Position numbers and translations under genes: made by a program
DNA from: Callorhinus ursinus
Lineage: Eukaryota > Chordata > Mammalia > Carnivora > Otariidae
Direction: 5' to 3'
DNA: 64,000 nucleotides
Assembly: GCF_003265705.1 (NCBI RefSeq)
Contig: NW_020312828.1
Span: 59,066,391 to 59,130,390, forward strand
Notes under the pieces: model-generated
Databases searched by the model: none
Seen by the model: only the letters and a program-made list of their open reading frames with translations
Told to the model about the DNA's origin: nothing
Part shown: piece after piece, positions 1-12,904 of the stretch
How the letters are laid out: the number at the start of each line of letters is the position of its first letter
Position numbering within the stretch: position 1 is the first letter of the stretch

Positions 1-514
1 CTATAAAATCAAAGGAGAATGTATTTGTTCTAGTAGGAAGAGTCGACAGAAACTTGATGGAAAAAGTAAAACTCCAGCTGGACTTAGAAAACCAGATAAA
101 GAAAGTGGTACATTCCAGTGTGAATGGCAGGAGAGCCCTGTGAGGCAGAAAAAAAAACATGGGTCCTTTGCCAGTTGGTCACTAAAAACTGCATTGTGTA
201 CCTATTGTTAATCCCTTAGGACCCTGCCAGGCAGAGGAAGAATGGGAGTAGAAAATATCCCTATCACTTAAACTTGTTTAGTGATTAGCCTGAGAGAAAA
301 TATTTTCTATTTATAGACACATACGGATAAAATGAACGGCATAAATGCCGGGTGATATGGTTTGTCTTAGGAAACTCTATGCAGGGCAAGTTTAGTGTGA
401 TCTTTAATTTTTTTTTTTTTAATGGGTAGAGAAATAAAGGAAGATGTCATTTTAAATGGAGAAGATAAATGTGGGGAAAAAGGCAGTGGGGAGCATGTAG
501 CACAGAAATCCAGA
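1..514. other. Unassigned AT-rich sequence
   Basis: I recognise no repeat or gene here. A T-run near 407-420 is the only simple-sequence feature. Frames are stop-rich on both strands. Confidence 0.5.
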
Positions 515-740
515 TAATACAGGTGTTAAGATCATGGGCCCTGCTGTCAGTTAGACTGCCTTGAATACCAACTTCCTATGTACTAGCATGTGACTTAGGA
601 CAAATTATTCAATATCCCTGTTCCTCAGTTTAATCATGTACAAAATGGGGATAATAATGGTACTTATCTCTAAATATTGTTACGTAAAATTAGTATATAT
701 AAAGAACTCAGATAAATTCTTGGCACATCACAACTACTCA
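515..740 (+). repeat. MIR SINE (ancient), sense
   Basis: The order of recognisable MIR blocks is intact: a 'gttaagatcatgggccctg' head, then a 'tgacttaggacaaattatt' block, a 'cctcagtttaatcatg' block, 'aaaatggggataataatgg', and a tail resembling 'cttggcacat'. MIR is a tRNA-derived SINE shared by all mammals, so the divergence fits its age. The 3' end is interrupted at 768 by a Can-SINE. Confidence 0.8.
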
Positions 741-780
741 ACGAAAATGAATCATCATCATCATTGGCTACAAGATAGTT

Positions 781-976
781 TTTTTTTTTTTTAAGATTTT
801 ATTTATTTATTTGACAGAGAGAGACAGCGAGAGAGGGAACACAAGCAGGGGAGTGGGAGAGGGAGAAGCAGGCGTCCCATGGAGCAGGGAGCCCGATGCG
901 GAGCTTGATCCTAGGACCCTGGGATCATGACCTGAGCTGAAAGCAGATGCTTAACGACTGAGCCACCCAGGCGCCC
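781..976 (-). repeat. Can-SINE (tRNA-Lys type), antisense
   Basis: Read on the - strand, the element starts with a tRNA-Lys-derived head (ggggcgcctgggtggctcag), passes through the body, a GA/CT-rich block and an AATAAA-type tail, and ends in poly-A (poly-T at 781-793 on +). The target-site duplication is perfect: ctacaagatagtt at 768-780 and 977-989. Such elements are copied by L1 machinery from RNA polymerase III transcripts. The antisense poly-T/pyrimidine tract could serve as a cryptic splice acceptor if this lies in an intron. Confidence 0.95.
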
Positions 977-1214
977 CTACAAGATAGTTTCTTAAGAATG
1001 CAATAATGTGTGAATCAATGCAAGTAAAGGGACAATAAGGAAACAAACCCAGACTGAGTAGAGGTGGTGAGAACTATACTTGGAAGGATACTATCAGAGC
1101 CTAGGTTATTTTGTTTCAGGTTCCCCCCTTACTGTTTATGCTCTGTAAAGCCAGAGAAGGCTTAGGGTCAACCAAACCCTAAGGGATGGATATGAGTAAA
1201 GCCTCCCGACTGGG

Positions 1215-1425
1215 ACACACCTGGCTTTGCATTCTAGTTCTAGCCCGCAGGCTGTTCCAACTAGCTCTTGGCAACTTGTTTATACCTCACCTTTCTCAGT
1301 TAAAAATCAGGAAAATAACAGAGTCTACCTCAAAGTGTCGCTGCAACTGTTAAAAAAAGATAATGCATGGATAGTTTATTACCACAATGACTGGAACACA
1401 GTATTTAGTAAATAATGACTTGGTT
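1215..1425 (+). repeat. MIR SINE, sense, diverged
   Basis: Degenerate MIR core: 'cttggcaacttgtttatacctcac' equivalent around 1266, 'tcagttaaaaatcaggaaaataac' near 1300, and a 3' part near 1390 resembling 'ctggcacatagtaagt'. A 62-codon frame at 1227-1415 falls inside it and is not a gene. Confidence 0.6.
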
Positions 1426-1799
1426 ATCTTTCTTATCTTTCCTCCTTTTCTTTCTGAAAGAGCATTTACAGTATAAATAAAGTACTTATTAGGGTGTGTA
1501 TGGGGGGGCTGCAGGTGGGATGGGTTTTAGGGAGATATTGGCCTCCAGGGAGAAAACTGCATTTAACCAGACTTGAAATGATGAAGTTGAAGACAACAGT
1601 GCAATTAAAAAAAGGCAAGGACAGGAGAGATAAAAGATATGTTATTAAAGGATGAATCAATTAATCATCTGAGGTTGCCTGAGTAACTATGGGGTGTAAA
1701 GACCAACAGGTCTGTGGATTCCAATTAGCTGCAAAACAAGGCACTACTGACTCAATCACTAGTCAACAATGACCTCAAATATCTAAAAGATCTGCATAA

Positions 1800-2030
1800 T
1801 AACTTATAGTTTTCCCATGCACTACTTCAGTTGATGCCCATAACATTTTTATAATGTGACTCTTACTCTGTTTCTTATTTTATATGTAAGAAAAAAATAT
1901 ATTCCCAGAAAGGAAGGAAACACTCCCAAGGTACCATAGGCCAGTAAGTGGTAAAATCAGAACTCACATTCTGGTTTCTGATTTGAAATTTCATGGTCTT
2001 TCCATTATACTATTACCTTTCTGGAAATTA
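1800..2030 (-). repeat. MIR SINE, antisense
   Basis: Antisense MIR blocks: a 'ttattttatatgtaagaaa' region (cf. tttacagatgaggaaac), 'ccaaggtaccataggccag' near 1927, 'taagtggtaaaatcagaac' near 1946, and a 'tggtctttccattatacta' tail near 1994, matching the antisense of the MIR 5' part. Confidence 0.7.
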
Positions 2031-2351
2031 GTTTGTCTCTAAGGCCTGGTCTGTGTAAATCAATTATGATGAAATCGTTGATGGGTTTTCCAATATTGAA
2101 AATTGAATTTGACCAATTGACTTTTTCCGTCATTCCTGACTCTGATTCAGTAAGAGTGTAAATCCCCTGGGCTTGGTCTGGGTTTACTCAGAAAAACTGA
2201 GCCCAGGGATTGTCTTCAGTCCATAGGCATCATTTTGGATGTAAATCAAGGGTTGTTTGTTTCACTGCTTGTCTCAAACTGGCACAATTTGCCTGCCCTT
2301 CCTTGTTCTAGTCCTGAATCAGGTGAAAAGCAGACATGATTAGAATGCTAG

Positions 2352-2535
2352 CAGAGTGATTCTCAAAGTATGGTCCCCAGAACAACAGCAACAGCATTCC
2401 CTGATAATATTTTTGACATACAAACTGTCCATCAAGCCCTTTCCCAGACTGAATGAATCAGAAGTTTGGGGTGAGGCCTGTGTTTTAACAAGCCTTCCAG
2501 TGATTTTTGTTGCACATTAAATTTGAGAAGCACTG
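2352..2535 (+). mobile_element. MER5A-like hAT non-autonomous DNA transposon
   Basis: Starts cagagtgattctcaaagtat and ends with the inverted match tttgagaagcactg, the MER5-type terminal inverted repeats. Internal landmarks are 'tggtccccagaacaacagca', 'ctgaatgaatcagaagttt' and 'tgtgttttaacaagccttcc'. It has no coding capacity; the family was mobilised in trans by Charlie-type hAT transposase in early mammals. Length is close to the family's roughly 190 bp. Confidence 0.88.
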
Positions 2536-3079
2536 ATACTGAAGAACACCTTATAAAAACATAAACTTCATAGCATAAACCATGTTGTGTTCAGCGTAGT
2601 ATTCAGATCTTCCAGAAGATGACCGTTACCTAATAAACGTTCAACCAATCAATGAGTAAGGATCACACACGGGAAACAGTGGCACTATCTGCAGCTTTAA
2701 AATTCACATATATCTTTATTTTCAGATTTGTAAGTTGTAGAATTTGCTTTCTATACCTTGATAAAATTTTTTAAGTATTTATTATGCTGGTTGTAATGCA
2801 TTGCTACTAGAAATCAATAACTGGCACATTTAGGTACTGAGAGTAGTCAAGCAGAAAAAGATCATCTGGACACAGTAACTCAGAAAAGATAAAAATTAGA
2901 GAAATATTAAAATAAGTATTTGCATGAAATATGTAAAAATGAAAATAATAAGAAATTTATAATTGTATGTATTTTTCCACTTATATAGTATTACTCATCT
3001 TTAATAAACTAATATATTTCAAGGAGGGCCATGAAAGTGATTAAGCCAGTGAAAGCAAATTACCTAAACAAACTGAGAT
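2536..3079. other. Unassigned AT-rich sequence
   Basis: No repeat family or coding signal recognised. Confidence 0.4.
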
Positions 3080-3640
3080 ACCAAGTCTCCTAAAGAAAGT
3101 TTCCCCCATACCCATATCTTCTGCTATTTATACCCCTTCATAGTCCTCTCCCATAGTGAATTTGGCCTGACCCTGTGTAAAAAACAGCATACACACAAGA
3201 CACTGCTTGGTTTCTGAAGCCAGGTCCACAAGCAGCCTTGCAGCATCTGCCTAGGTTTCTTAAAATACCCCTGAGGGTAATCAGCCTCTATAGATATCGT
3301 CCAACTTTCTTGAGACTGCCATCTTGTAAAAAAGCCAAGCTAGCCATATGGATAGGTCATGGAGAGAGGGGATATTGCCCAGGCAGCTTCCGGGTGTTCC
3401 AGCCAGGCCAGCTGAGGCACTAGCCATTTGAATGAAGCATTTGTCTTAGATGCCCAGCTCAACTAAGTCCTCAAATAACTCTTCTCAGCTACCATGTAAC
3501 AGCAACCTCATGACAGACTCAGGAGGAAGAACACACGAGTCTAGTCAGTCCACAGAACTGTGAGAGAGAATAACAAGTTGCTGTTTTAAACCACTAAGTT
3601 TTAAGGTGGTCCTCTACACATCAATTGATAACAGAAACAC
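3080..3640 (+). repeat. LTR remnant, MaLR/ERVL-like
   Basis: The 3' half has the typical end of a mammalian ERVL/MaLR LTR: 'cagaactgtgagagagaata', then 'gctgttttaaaccactaagt' and 'ttaaggtggtcc'. The 5' half is GC-richer and diverged. No internal retroviral coding sequence is attached, so this looks like a solo or fragmentary LTR. Family assignment is tentative. Confidence 0.5.
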
Positions 3641-5294
3641 TGATTTTCATTTTAAATAAACTTTATGTTAATAATCCCCGTGACAAAATATATACATGAG
3701 TGAATATGAATCCAATTTTACTATTTGTAATTATTTCTTTCAAAATCACATGAATTTAGATTTACTACTCAAATATGTCAGAAATACCCACCAAATTCTA
3801 TCCCTTTTGCCTATGCATTTTGATCAACAGAAACCTGGTGAAAGCTGAATTTCATACCAGATAACTGATGCAGCCTCATGTATACAATTTCACTCATCAA
3901 ATTACTCTCCATTGAGCTCTGAGCCATAAGAGACAGGAAAAAAAATAAGAACAGCACAGCAGGTAACAAAGCTTAGAATATAAATGAGAATGGCTGAAAG
4001 ACAACTCTAAAAGGTATGCTTGAGGAGGTTAATATGCTTAATAAGATATAAGCACATTTATATTTTTATTCATATAGCTACTCTTTGTACATTGATCAAT
4101 CATGAATAAAGAGAAGCAACTCCTCTTTATCATTTGCTATTAAAGATATTCAGCCACTGCTTCTGTCAACCCCACATTATTGTTAGGGAGAAAATGTGCA
4201 GAGAAAAGGTGATAATGTATAGTCTTGTTTTGTACTTTAGAATATAAATCACAGCAAGGAACCAGATCGTTGCTAGAATATTATTAGCAAGGCTCATACA
4301 ATACACAATAATGAATCCATCTACCGTGCGTAGGTGAGTACCAAGAAACAAGTTCCATATCATCATTTTTTATGTAGGTTGATTATTTGGGTCATCATGT
4401 AACAGAGTTTGATAGATAAAATAATTGACTATTTGGAATTTGCCATTCAAAAGCCGCTTGATTTATCAATCTAAGATTTTCTTTAAAAGAAGACATTTAC
4501 CCCAGCTCAAAGCAAACTATTTTTCTGGACCAGTGGGTATCTGTTTTATCATTAGATAAGTCCCTGTTAACTTTATCCCAGAGAGGCAATGAGTTTGGAT
4601 CAAGAGTTGGAAAGTATCACTCATTTCACCAAAACTGTCAGGTTCTCACCAAGTAGCAGGCACCATGTTGGAGAGTGAGGCACAGCCCCTGTGCATGTGT
4701 GTTTTAACACTACCACGTTCTAGTTCTGAACCTATCATAAAGAATCTATATGAACAAGAAGTCATGTGACCTTAAACACATTGGTTAAAGAGTGATTTTG
4801 GATTGTCATCTGTGAATGAGATATTCTAGGTGACTGCCACTATATCATCATTCTAATATTTTCAGGGAAACTTCTTCCTTAAATTCTGAATAAACCTTGT
4901 TTTTATCAAAATATGATGTTTCATGACTCAACACAAGAAAAATAAAAATAATTCTCCTTTTATCTGAGTAATAAAAGTTTATTAAACATAACAAAATTAA
5001 AAAAGAAACATGTTTAAAGAAATAGTAATAGTATGACCCATTAAAAGAATACTTCTGAAATTTCTATTAAAAAAATTTTTTTTAAATCCTATTTCTGATT
5101 TTAATACATTTTACTTTTTTTTCCTCCTTTAAAAATCATATTCTCTAAAAAACTTCCTGGATGTTCCACTAGTTTATTCCATTCAGAAACTTTGCACTGA
5201 ATTTCCACCTTGAAAATAACAAGGAACAGCCATAAATTGCAAGGGTTTAAACGTATCTGTGGGGGATAGACAGAAAATAATAACTTTTTTTTTA
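3641..5294. other. Mostly unassigned; possible MIR trace
   Basis: AT-rich, stop-dense sequence. A very weak MIR-like sense trace lies around 4690-4850 ('catgtgaccttaaacacatt', 'gtcatctgtgaatgagatat'). Otherwise I recognise nothing. Confidence 0.4.
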
Positions 5295-5308
5295 AATGTG
5301 GAATAGAG

Positions 5309-5503
5309 GGGCACCTGGGTGGCTCAGTCAGTTAAACATCGGCCTTCGGCTCAGGTCATGATCCCAGCATCCTGGAATCGAGTCCCTCATCAGGCTCCCT
5401 GTTCAACGCGGAGTCGGCTTCTCCCTTGTTCTCTGCCCCCCCTCGCTGCTCCAGCGCTCACTCTCTCTCTCTCTCTCAAATAAATAAATAAAATCTTTAA
5501 AAA
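5309..5503 (+). repeat. Can-SINE, sense
   Basis: Head gggcacctgggtggctcagt, body with 'caggtcatgatcccagcat', CT-repeat 5460-5476, and tail aaataaataaataaaatc plus A-run. The target duplication has one mismatch: aatgtggaatagag at 5295-5308 and aatgtgtaatagag at 5504-5517. Confidence 0.95.
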
Positions 5504-5517
5504 AATGTGTAATAGAG

Positions 5518-6941
5518 TGATAAATATACATGAATGTTACTCAGGAAACTGTAAATAAGAACACCTAACATGACCTTACTGGGAATCAAAGAAGATAGGG
5601 TTTTCTCTCATGTTAAGAATAAAGCTAACTGTTTCTCACAAAGCACTATTGGCATATTGGATGAGAACAGACTTCATTGCATATAACTGTCCTGCACTGC
5701 AAGACATTTAGCCTCCCCTGGCCAACATCCAAGAAATGGCAGTAGAAATCCCCAGGCCTGCAATAATCAAAATCATTCTCAAATATTTCCAAATGTTCCC
5801 AAGTACAGACGTGATACCACTGTGTTGAAGAATTCAACAATCTCCGGTCTGCTGAGATGGTTCTGAAAGTTCAGAAAATGAATCAATGTCTACCTATGAA
5901 ATTAATGGATTCAAGAGACTTCATATTTGTTTGCTCTGTGGAAATAAGATGAACTTGATCTTAAATACCAATTCTTTGGCAATATTTTGCTTATTGTTTG
6001 AAGACATAGCTAAAATATTCATAAAAGATTAAAAAAAAGCAACTGTACTCTTTAAAATACAAAAGGAAACCCTTTGCTCAATGAAATGAAATGGGAGAAA
6101 TACAGGATATGAAAAACAAAAATTCAAATGGATGTCATGGTTTACGATCTCTTTTATGGACTGGGAAAGTCCAAATGAGGAAGAGTACAGGATATATCTC
6201 AGCAGCAATATTATCTTTAAAACTGTTTTCTTTAAGGCCCTTATGTAATCAATTTGAGAGCCCAGAGTATTTAATAATCAAATATAGTCAAACCAAAAGG
6301 AACAAAACTATTGTAACTCTTTTTAACAGGTAACTATGTGTGTTACTGTTGGTTATAATTTTGTTTGCACATAATACACAAAACTAGTAATTACTCACCA
6401 ACAGAGGCAATTAAAGTTTATCCACACCATGAAACTACTTGTAAGCAATAAAGCTGTTCCATTATGCAGATCTCCTTAAAAAGATTTAAATTGTCTAGTT
6501 TAAATGTTACTAAGTCAAAAAAATTATGTGCTGGACAGAACTGCACTACAGATTGCAAGTTATGTGTGCATTAAATTGCCATGAAATATCAATAAAGCCT
6601 CTTGTGCATATACATTCCAGCCTAAAATGTATTGGTTTTACCCCAGCAATGTAGGTTTGATTTCTTGCACAGAAAGTCTTGTTAAGGGACATTAGGGTAA
6701 CTCTTCATTCTTCCCATCTAGTCCCAAATAGAACTTCACAGAAAGAATTAATACACTGTCAGCACCCTGTGTGCAGGAACCATTCAGTATTCAGAATAAG
6801 GATGTTGTTGTACAAAAAAAAAAATTTTTTTTTCTTTTCATTTTACTATTACCCTGCTGTTTGGTGCCTTCATTTTCCTTGAATTGCTTACAGTTTCATT
6901 ACACAATGGTAGGTATTTGCTATTGAAAACACAGATACATG

Positions 6942-6944
<3 letters not shown>
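5518..6944. other. Unassigned sequence
   Basis: No recognisable repeat, exon-like frame or RNA gene. Short frames at 5646-5840 (-) and 6091-6333 (+) have no recognisable domain and look like chance. Confidence 0.4.

Positions 6945-6979
<35 letters not shown>
6945..6979. repeat. (CA)n microsatellite
   Basis: An uninterrupted run of about 17 AC units. Likely length-polymorphic. Confidence 0.97.
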
Positions 6980-6981
<2 letters not shown>

Positions 6982-7583
6982 AGCATGCACATTTTGTCCC
7001 TGTGAAAAACACCAAGAATATCTAGTGAAGGCGTAAATTATTAAACAAGATCGTAGAAATTTTTCTTCATTAAATTTTAATCTTGTTGATTTAATCATAC
7101 ACATTTAATCACCATAATAATGATGTGCATGCACTTAAAGAAAATTGCACAATAAGCACAAAAATGAAAGACTAGCCTCTGGTAATATTTTCAAGCAATT
7201 ATAGAAAAAAAGGAGAGAAGAATAAAGCTGAATATAAAAATAATACAAAGAATAATGTAAACCTAGAAAACTGAGAAGGCATTTAATACATAACCATATC
7301 AACATAGAACTATTCCAATAATACAGCCACTGATGTTTTCAGTAATCTAGTTTGTAAATGTCTTTAGTGATAAAGTCTGTATTTCTGCCCCCAGGAGATT
7401 ATTTTATAACTCCATCACTAGTATTATAAGGTTTTCGCTAACTACCCTACTCCAAGTTTACTGGCAATGGGTAATAATGCTTCACTCATTGCTATTTACA
7501 GCTTTTGTATATTTGTGACTAGTTTTCTTATCATTCCTGATGCAAGTTAGTCAAATAAAGAAGCACATATGTATGTGTGTTTG

Positions 7584-7652
7584 TATATATATATATATAT
7601 ATGCATATGTTATACAATGCCTGTCAACACATACACACACACCCACACACAC
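7584..7652. repeat. (TA)n and interrupted (CA)n microsatellites
   Basis: A perfect TA run at 7584-7602 is followed about 25 bp later by an interrupted CA tract at 7626-7652. Short frames rich in Y/I and T/H that cross this tract are simple-sequence artefacts. Confidence 0.9.
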
Positions 7653-8519
7653 GTGGATGTATACACATATACTTGATAGAAATGAGACCCAAACCAAAAA
7701 TCAGTTTCACTTAGTTGCCAACCAGAGCTAGTTTTAATATCAATTAAGTTTGCAACATTATTCATGGTTGAGAATATACAGAGAAAAACATTTTTTCTCT
7801 TAAGAATATTTCCATTTAAGACATACAATTAACATAATCATAGCCTCATATGTGAAAACCACAGCAAAAGAGGTAGTGGCATTCTGTCATCTCTGTTTCC
7901 AATGGCAATACTTGTAGAAGATTGCACGCTTGATGAGGGAAGGGAAAATATTTTAAGTATGTCAACTTGAAACAGAATGAAAATAATTCTATTTGCTGCA
8001 ACTTCTGTGTACCTACATTTATTCAAACCAAAGTTACATTAAAAAGCAACTGGACTTCATAATTTCCCTCGACCATACCAGGTTTGTTTTAATTTTTAAA
8101 TGCAAGAGTATGTTAATTTTTCTGGAAAGAAAAAATATTCAGGCAGGCATAAGCAGCATATTAAGCAGCAGTGTTCTGAAAATAAGAGCTAAAGTTGAAA
8201 GAAGCACTATCTATGGTGTCACCCACTCAAGATAACCCTTTGAACAAGATACTTGGAGCATCATCTTTGGTGACTTGAGACCGTGCTCTCCTTTCTCTTT
8301 CAGTTGTCCCAGTGTTGCTGAGACCTAAATAACAGAGTGGACCTCCAAGTTCCCCAACGCGGAAGGATCCCACCGTGTCTGATCAAGTACACGTCTTAGT
8401 GCTAATGACACATCTGAAGTATGGGCTAGGATGTCTATTTCAGGGACAAGGACAAAATGCTGGGGAAGGCAAGAAGTAACTGGATGTTTGCAAGTCATAT
8501 GTGCCAAACTCATGCTTCC
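7653..8519. other. Unassigned sequence
   Basis: I see no repeat or gene here. Frames of about 60-80 codons (7993-8235 +, 8325-8513 -) lack recognisable features. Confidence 0.4.
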
Positions 8520-8660
8520 AGGAGACTCATCAATTCAACGATTCAGTAAAAACTGACTGAACACTTACTATGTGCGGAGTGCTAAGAACATAGGAGTGAA
8601 CAAACAGGCCACATACCTATCTTAGGGAGTTAATGTCCTATACAAAGCTGTCACCTACAC
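8520..8660 (-). repeat. L2 LINE 3' end fragment, antisense
   Basis: The block 'tgaacacttactatgtgcgg' followed by 'agtgctaagaacatagg' is the antisense of the L2 3' end (consensus gagcacctactatgtgccag). The downstream 'gttaatgtcctatacaaagc' fits the same alignment loosely. Confidence 0.6.
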
Positions 8661-9117
8661 CCTTAAGAACTTATTTCAAGACACCAGAAAGCTGACTGTG
8701 GAACTCTAAATAGGATCCACTTTTCTCCTGAAGGCATTTCTGTGGAATTGCCACCACCACAATATGCTATGGTGGTTCTCTTAATACGAATGCAAGAAGC
8801 AGGAGTAAAGAAAGGGGCTTGTAGTGTCAATTCTAAAGTTTAGTTAGCCATTAGACTTTACCAAGTTCCATGCCTTGAAGATGGTCATAGATTCCTTATT
8901 ATTTCTTCTTCAAACTATTTCCTCTCCTTTCTACCAGCCCTGAACTTGCATCTCTGGTTACTTTGATTAATAACCAGTTCATCCCTTAGGTTTCTGAATT
9001 AACCTGAAGTCCCAGGTGGTACCGTTCACTGTCTCCTAGCCTGTCCCCTCCCAAAGTACACAGAGCTCCTAAAATGACTCCCTTCAAAAGTATTAAATAA
9101 TAGAGTGGGGAGCTATT
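8661..9117. other. Unassigned sequence
   Basis: Nothing recognised. Confidence 0.4.
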
Positions 9118-9245
9118 TATTTCCTCTTCTTCTTCCTATACTTCCTCTTCCCTTCTCTTCTGTTCCCTTTCTCCTCTCTTCCTAAATCTTTTCCTGCTCA
9201 TCTCCTTATTTCTTCTCTCATTTCCCTTTTATCCTCCTACCATAC
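9118..9245. repeat. Pyrimidine-rich (CT/TTC) tract
   Basis: About 130 bp of irregular CTT/CCT-rich sequence on the + strand with few purines. Such polypurine/polypyrimidine tracts can adopt triplex (H-DNA) structure, but this one is imperfect. Confidence 0.8.
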
Positions 9246-9498
9246 TACCTATTTATTTATTTTTCTCTCTCCATATTTCTTTCTTGATTTGAAAGATAGT
9301 CCTTGCTCCTTTGTTTTGAATGCACCCTCTATCCATTCCTACCATCAAATTGGTACCCCGTTAGTTTGTATCAGAATTTTAGTCTTATTTCACAAACAAG
9401 ACATAGAACATCATATGATGAGAAATATGAGTAAGTTTCTGTCCACTTTTTAAAACCATTTCTAGCAAAAGGCTAATGGATTTAAAAAAACAAGCCAG

Positions 9499-9516
9499 AA
9501 AAAAAAAAAAAAAAAA
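9499..9516 (+). repeat. Poly-A tract
   Basis: 18 consecutive A. No recognisable SINE or processed transcript lies immediately upstream, so this may be the tail of an unrecognised old retroposon or simple repeat. Confidence 0.8.
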
Positions 9517-10680
9517 GCCCTCCAGAGGAAGCCTAAATCATAGAGAGACCCATTTTCAATGGGTATTGCCAACTGTTTGACCAAAAAAGAAGAAAGCTCC
9601 AGTATTAACATAACTCTTGTCTGCTTGGGCAAACCGGAGAACTTTTAAGCCTAATACTTATAAATTGGAAAAACCAAAGGTAAACTATAGGTATGTTCCA
9701 ATGCCAAAGTCCTCAATGGGGTTCTGTTCCCTTAAATGTTCTTTTGTTGTTATTGTTGTTGTTAAACTGAGAAAAACAGACACACATCATAAAAGCATTT
9801 TTAATACATTCAAGAATATAACTATTACCAGGGCTCACAAAGCCACAAAGAGGAATTATAATATTTCATTTGCTTTTGTAGTACCATTATCCTATTCAGA
9901 ATGCTCATCACACTGATACAATAAATGCAATGTATTTTCAGTTATGTAGCAGATCAAAGCGATAACATCTAAATCCCTAGGTTTTCACATCCTGTCTCTC
10001 AGAAATTCTCGCTGCCACAGGAATATCTTTCAGTTCCTTCAGTCTCATATCCGCAGTGACACCCAGTGGATGGAAACATCTTGAACAAGCTGGCTCTCAG
10101 CCCTTTCTCTCTGTCCCCCCACCCCCACCTCATCTCTCCAGGGAAAGATTTTTGTAAGTGCTTTGTTTCTCTGACCTTCTTACGGCTCTCCACAGGAAAA
10201 TAATTTATCAGATTGCCTAATGCCAGCCAGGTTTTCTTTAAATTTACTCAAATTAGAAAGCCTCAGACATTTCCTTTGCACTGAAGACATTTAAACCTAT
10301 CAAAATATGTTCAACTAATCTGATATTTGGTTTCTAAAAATAAAATCAGATATACAAGTAGAGGGATAAAAGAGGAGAGAGGTACTCAATTAATTTCCTA
10401 CATTTTGCACTTTTAAAAACTGTAATTGCCAGCAGAAATCATGGCTTTATTATTTATTCAGAGCAAGTCATTCAGAGCATATTAAACTAAATTGTGAGGA
10501 AAAAATAATATAAACTGTAGACTAAAATCAACTTCATTCCAAATGATGGCTATCAGTAAAAATATATATCCAACTCTTTCTAATGTAACTATATTTTATT
10601 AAAACTAACTAGTTCAGCTGGTTTCACAGGATGAAATAAATGGCTTCCTCGATTTTACAGGAACTAACAAGATATAAATC
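9517..10680. other. Unassigned sequence with short TTG repeat
   Basis: A TTG-rich run lies near 9743-9764. The 99-codon frame at 9617-9916 has no domain I recognise. No repeat family identified. Confidence 0.4.
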
Positions 10681-11378
10681 TTTTTTAAAAATTTTATTTT
10701 ATTATGAATGTAATATAAATGTAATGTATGTTAATCACCATACATTACATCATTAGTTTTTGATGTAGTGTTCCATGATTCATTGTTTGCATGTAACACC
10801 CAGTGCTCCATTCAATACGTGCCCTCTTTAATACCCATCACCAGGCTAACCCATCCCCCCACCCCCCTCCCCTCTAGAGGGGAGCCCATAGTCTCTCATG
10901 GTTCGTCTCCCCCTCTGAATCCCCCCCTCATTTTTCCCTTCCTACTATCTTCTTTTTTTTTTTTAACATATAATGTGTTATTTGTTTCAGAGGTACAGGT
11001 CTGTGATCCAACAGTCTTACACAACTCACAGCACTCACCATAGCACATACCCTCCCCCATGTCTATCACCCAGCCACCCCATCCCTCCCACCCCCCACCA
11101 CTCCAGCAACCCTATTTGTTTCCTGAGATTAAGAATTCCTCATATCAGTGAGATCATATGATACATGTCTTTCTCTGATTGACTTATTTCGCTTAGCATA
11201 ATACCTTCTAGTTCCATCCACATTGTTGCAAATGGTAAGATTTCGAGTTTTTTTGATGGCTGCATAATATTCCATTGTATATACATACCACATCTGCTTT
11301 ATCCATTCATCTGTTGATGGACATCTTGGCTCTTTCCATAGGTTGGCTATTGTGGACATTGCTGCCATAAACATTGGA
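10681..11378 (-). mobile_element. Carnivore L1 3' end (copy A), antisense, 5'-truncated
   Basis: On the - strand the order is the C-terminal end of ORF2, the 3'UTR, and an A-rich tail (T-rich at 10681-10705 on +). The translated - strand near 11240-11340 retains 'WKEPRCPSTDEW' and 'YTMEYYAAIKK', hallmark L1 ORF2 C-terminal residues. The frame then shifts before the normal ORF2 end, so it is dead. The 3'UTR includes a polypurine G-rich tract (C-rich on + at 10854-10872). It matches copies B (15637-16161) and C (45484-45830). No clear target duplication was found; the 5' break is near 11378. Confidence 0.9.
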
Positions 11379-12904
11379 GTCTTAAAAGAAAAAAACTTCT
11401 TACATATAGCTTCTTTATTCCAAAAACTCGTTTGTGCAATATTTTTTACTATGATGCCTTGAAAAGCAGACAAAATTTTGTTTTATTTGAAAAACTTTTT
11501 TTTTCCTCTGTGTAGTTAAAGCCAAAGAAGATATTCTTCACCTTTAAGTAGACCATTGTCCAGAATCAAGCACTAGCAAGGCTCGCAATTACTTAAATGA
11601 AACACCTACTCAAGGAAGCACCCACTAGCACAGATTGGTGGTGGTGGTGGAATTAACAGAACATTTTCTGATTTATCAAAGCTACTACCCTCTGAGATCT
11701 TTGGTTTTCAAAGAGGTTTTCTAGCATAGAAATGCATTAATTTGCATAAAGAATTGAGGGGATCTTGGAAACAAAGGAATACGTAGGTCTTATCAGAGTG
11801 GTCATCACCAAAGTTAGGAAAAGTCAGTAAGTTCCCTGAAATAAAATTACCTGAGTAAACAAGAGGTTGTACTGGTAACCTAAGTTCAAGAAAAGGGATA
11901 TATTTGTTGGGAGATGGTTGATTTGGTTTGGCATCGTTTGTGCATACTACTTAAAGTTTATTTATACCTAGGTACTTTGATGTGAGAATTGGGCATGGAA
12001 GGATGAAATAACAGGTTGCAACATGGTGCCTAACATAGGACATTAGCCAGCAGGAAAGGGTCCGTTGGATTCTAAAGGATAATTACTCAATAGTGTCACC
12101 ATATGCTAGTAAGAAGGAAAAGGATTTATGGGCTGAGATTCCTCTTATCCAGGGCATTCCAAAAGATTGTGGGTTTTACAAGGGACCAACATCTAGGGGG
12201 ACACCTTTAGTCTCTTCAGTGTTGGGAGTAAAATGTAGGTCTCCAGCCTAAATACTGGAGCAGCAGGAGAGACGCAACCCGAACATAATTCCTATGAATC
12301 CACAGAGTCATACACACAACTGGGGGAGCACAGTCTCTTCCATTCACTGGAGAAGCTGTTCTTGGCCTTTTCTTTGCTTCTGCCCTCTCCTGAGGTTGCT
12401 TCCCTCACCCACTCACAGCTCCTGGACACCCAATCCACTCACTCACTTACTTTCACCTCACTTTGAATGTGATGGGTTGCTTTAGTTGAGAGCGCTTATG
12501 TGTGCTGAGCCTCCAGGGCTCTAAAAAGCTCTCCTGGGCCAGGCTGTTCAGACTGTGCAATAATACCTTCACTTAAAACAAATTTTATTTTCACCTGAGG
12601 AAGAAATGCTTTCTCTAAAGCTCACAAAAGGTATCACCCAGGTTAATTATAGCCTGGTCCTTCCTAATTTTTGTTTGCAAACTAGGCTAATCCTCTTTGG
12701 ATTAAGTCTCCTGCTATATAAAAGAAAAAAAAATCCTGAGGATTAGAAGGAAACATAATATAAATATATTTCTAATTGGGCCTGTGATACTCAGGAAAAA
12801 ATAGTTATTGGAACAGTTATTGGAGAAATAAGAGATTGAGCCATTTTGTACTTAAATAGATGAAACAGGTTATACTGTCTCCATCCTTGCTTTCATTCCT
12901 TTGT
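11379..12904. other. Unassigned sequence
   Basis: A short GGT repeat lies at 11637-11650. A 63-codon frame at 12294-12485 looks like chance. No recognised repeat. Confidence 0.4.

Noticed and set aside
6838..7731. Frames with CVCVCV and TH repeats
   Set aside because: Translations of CA/TG and TA microsatellites.
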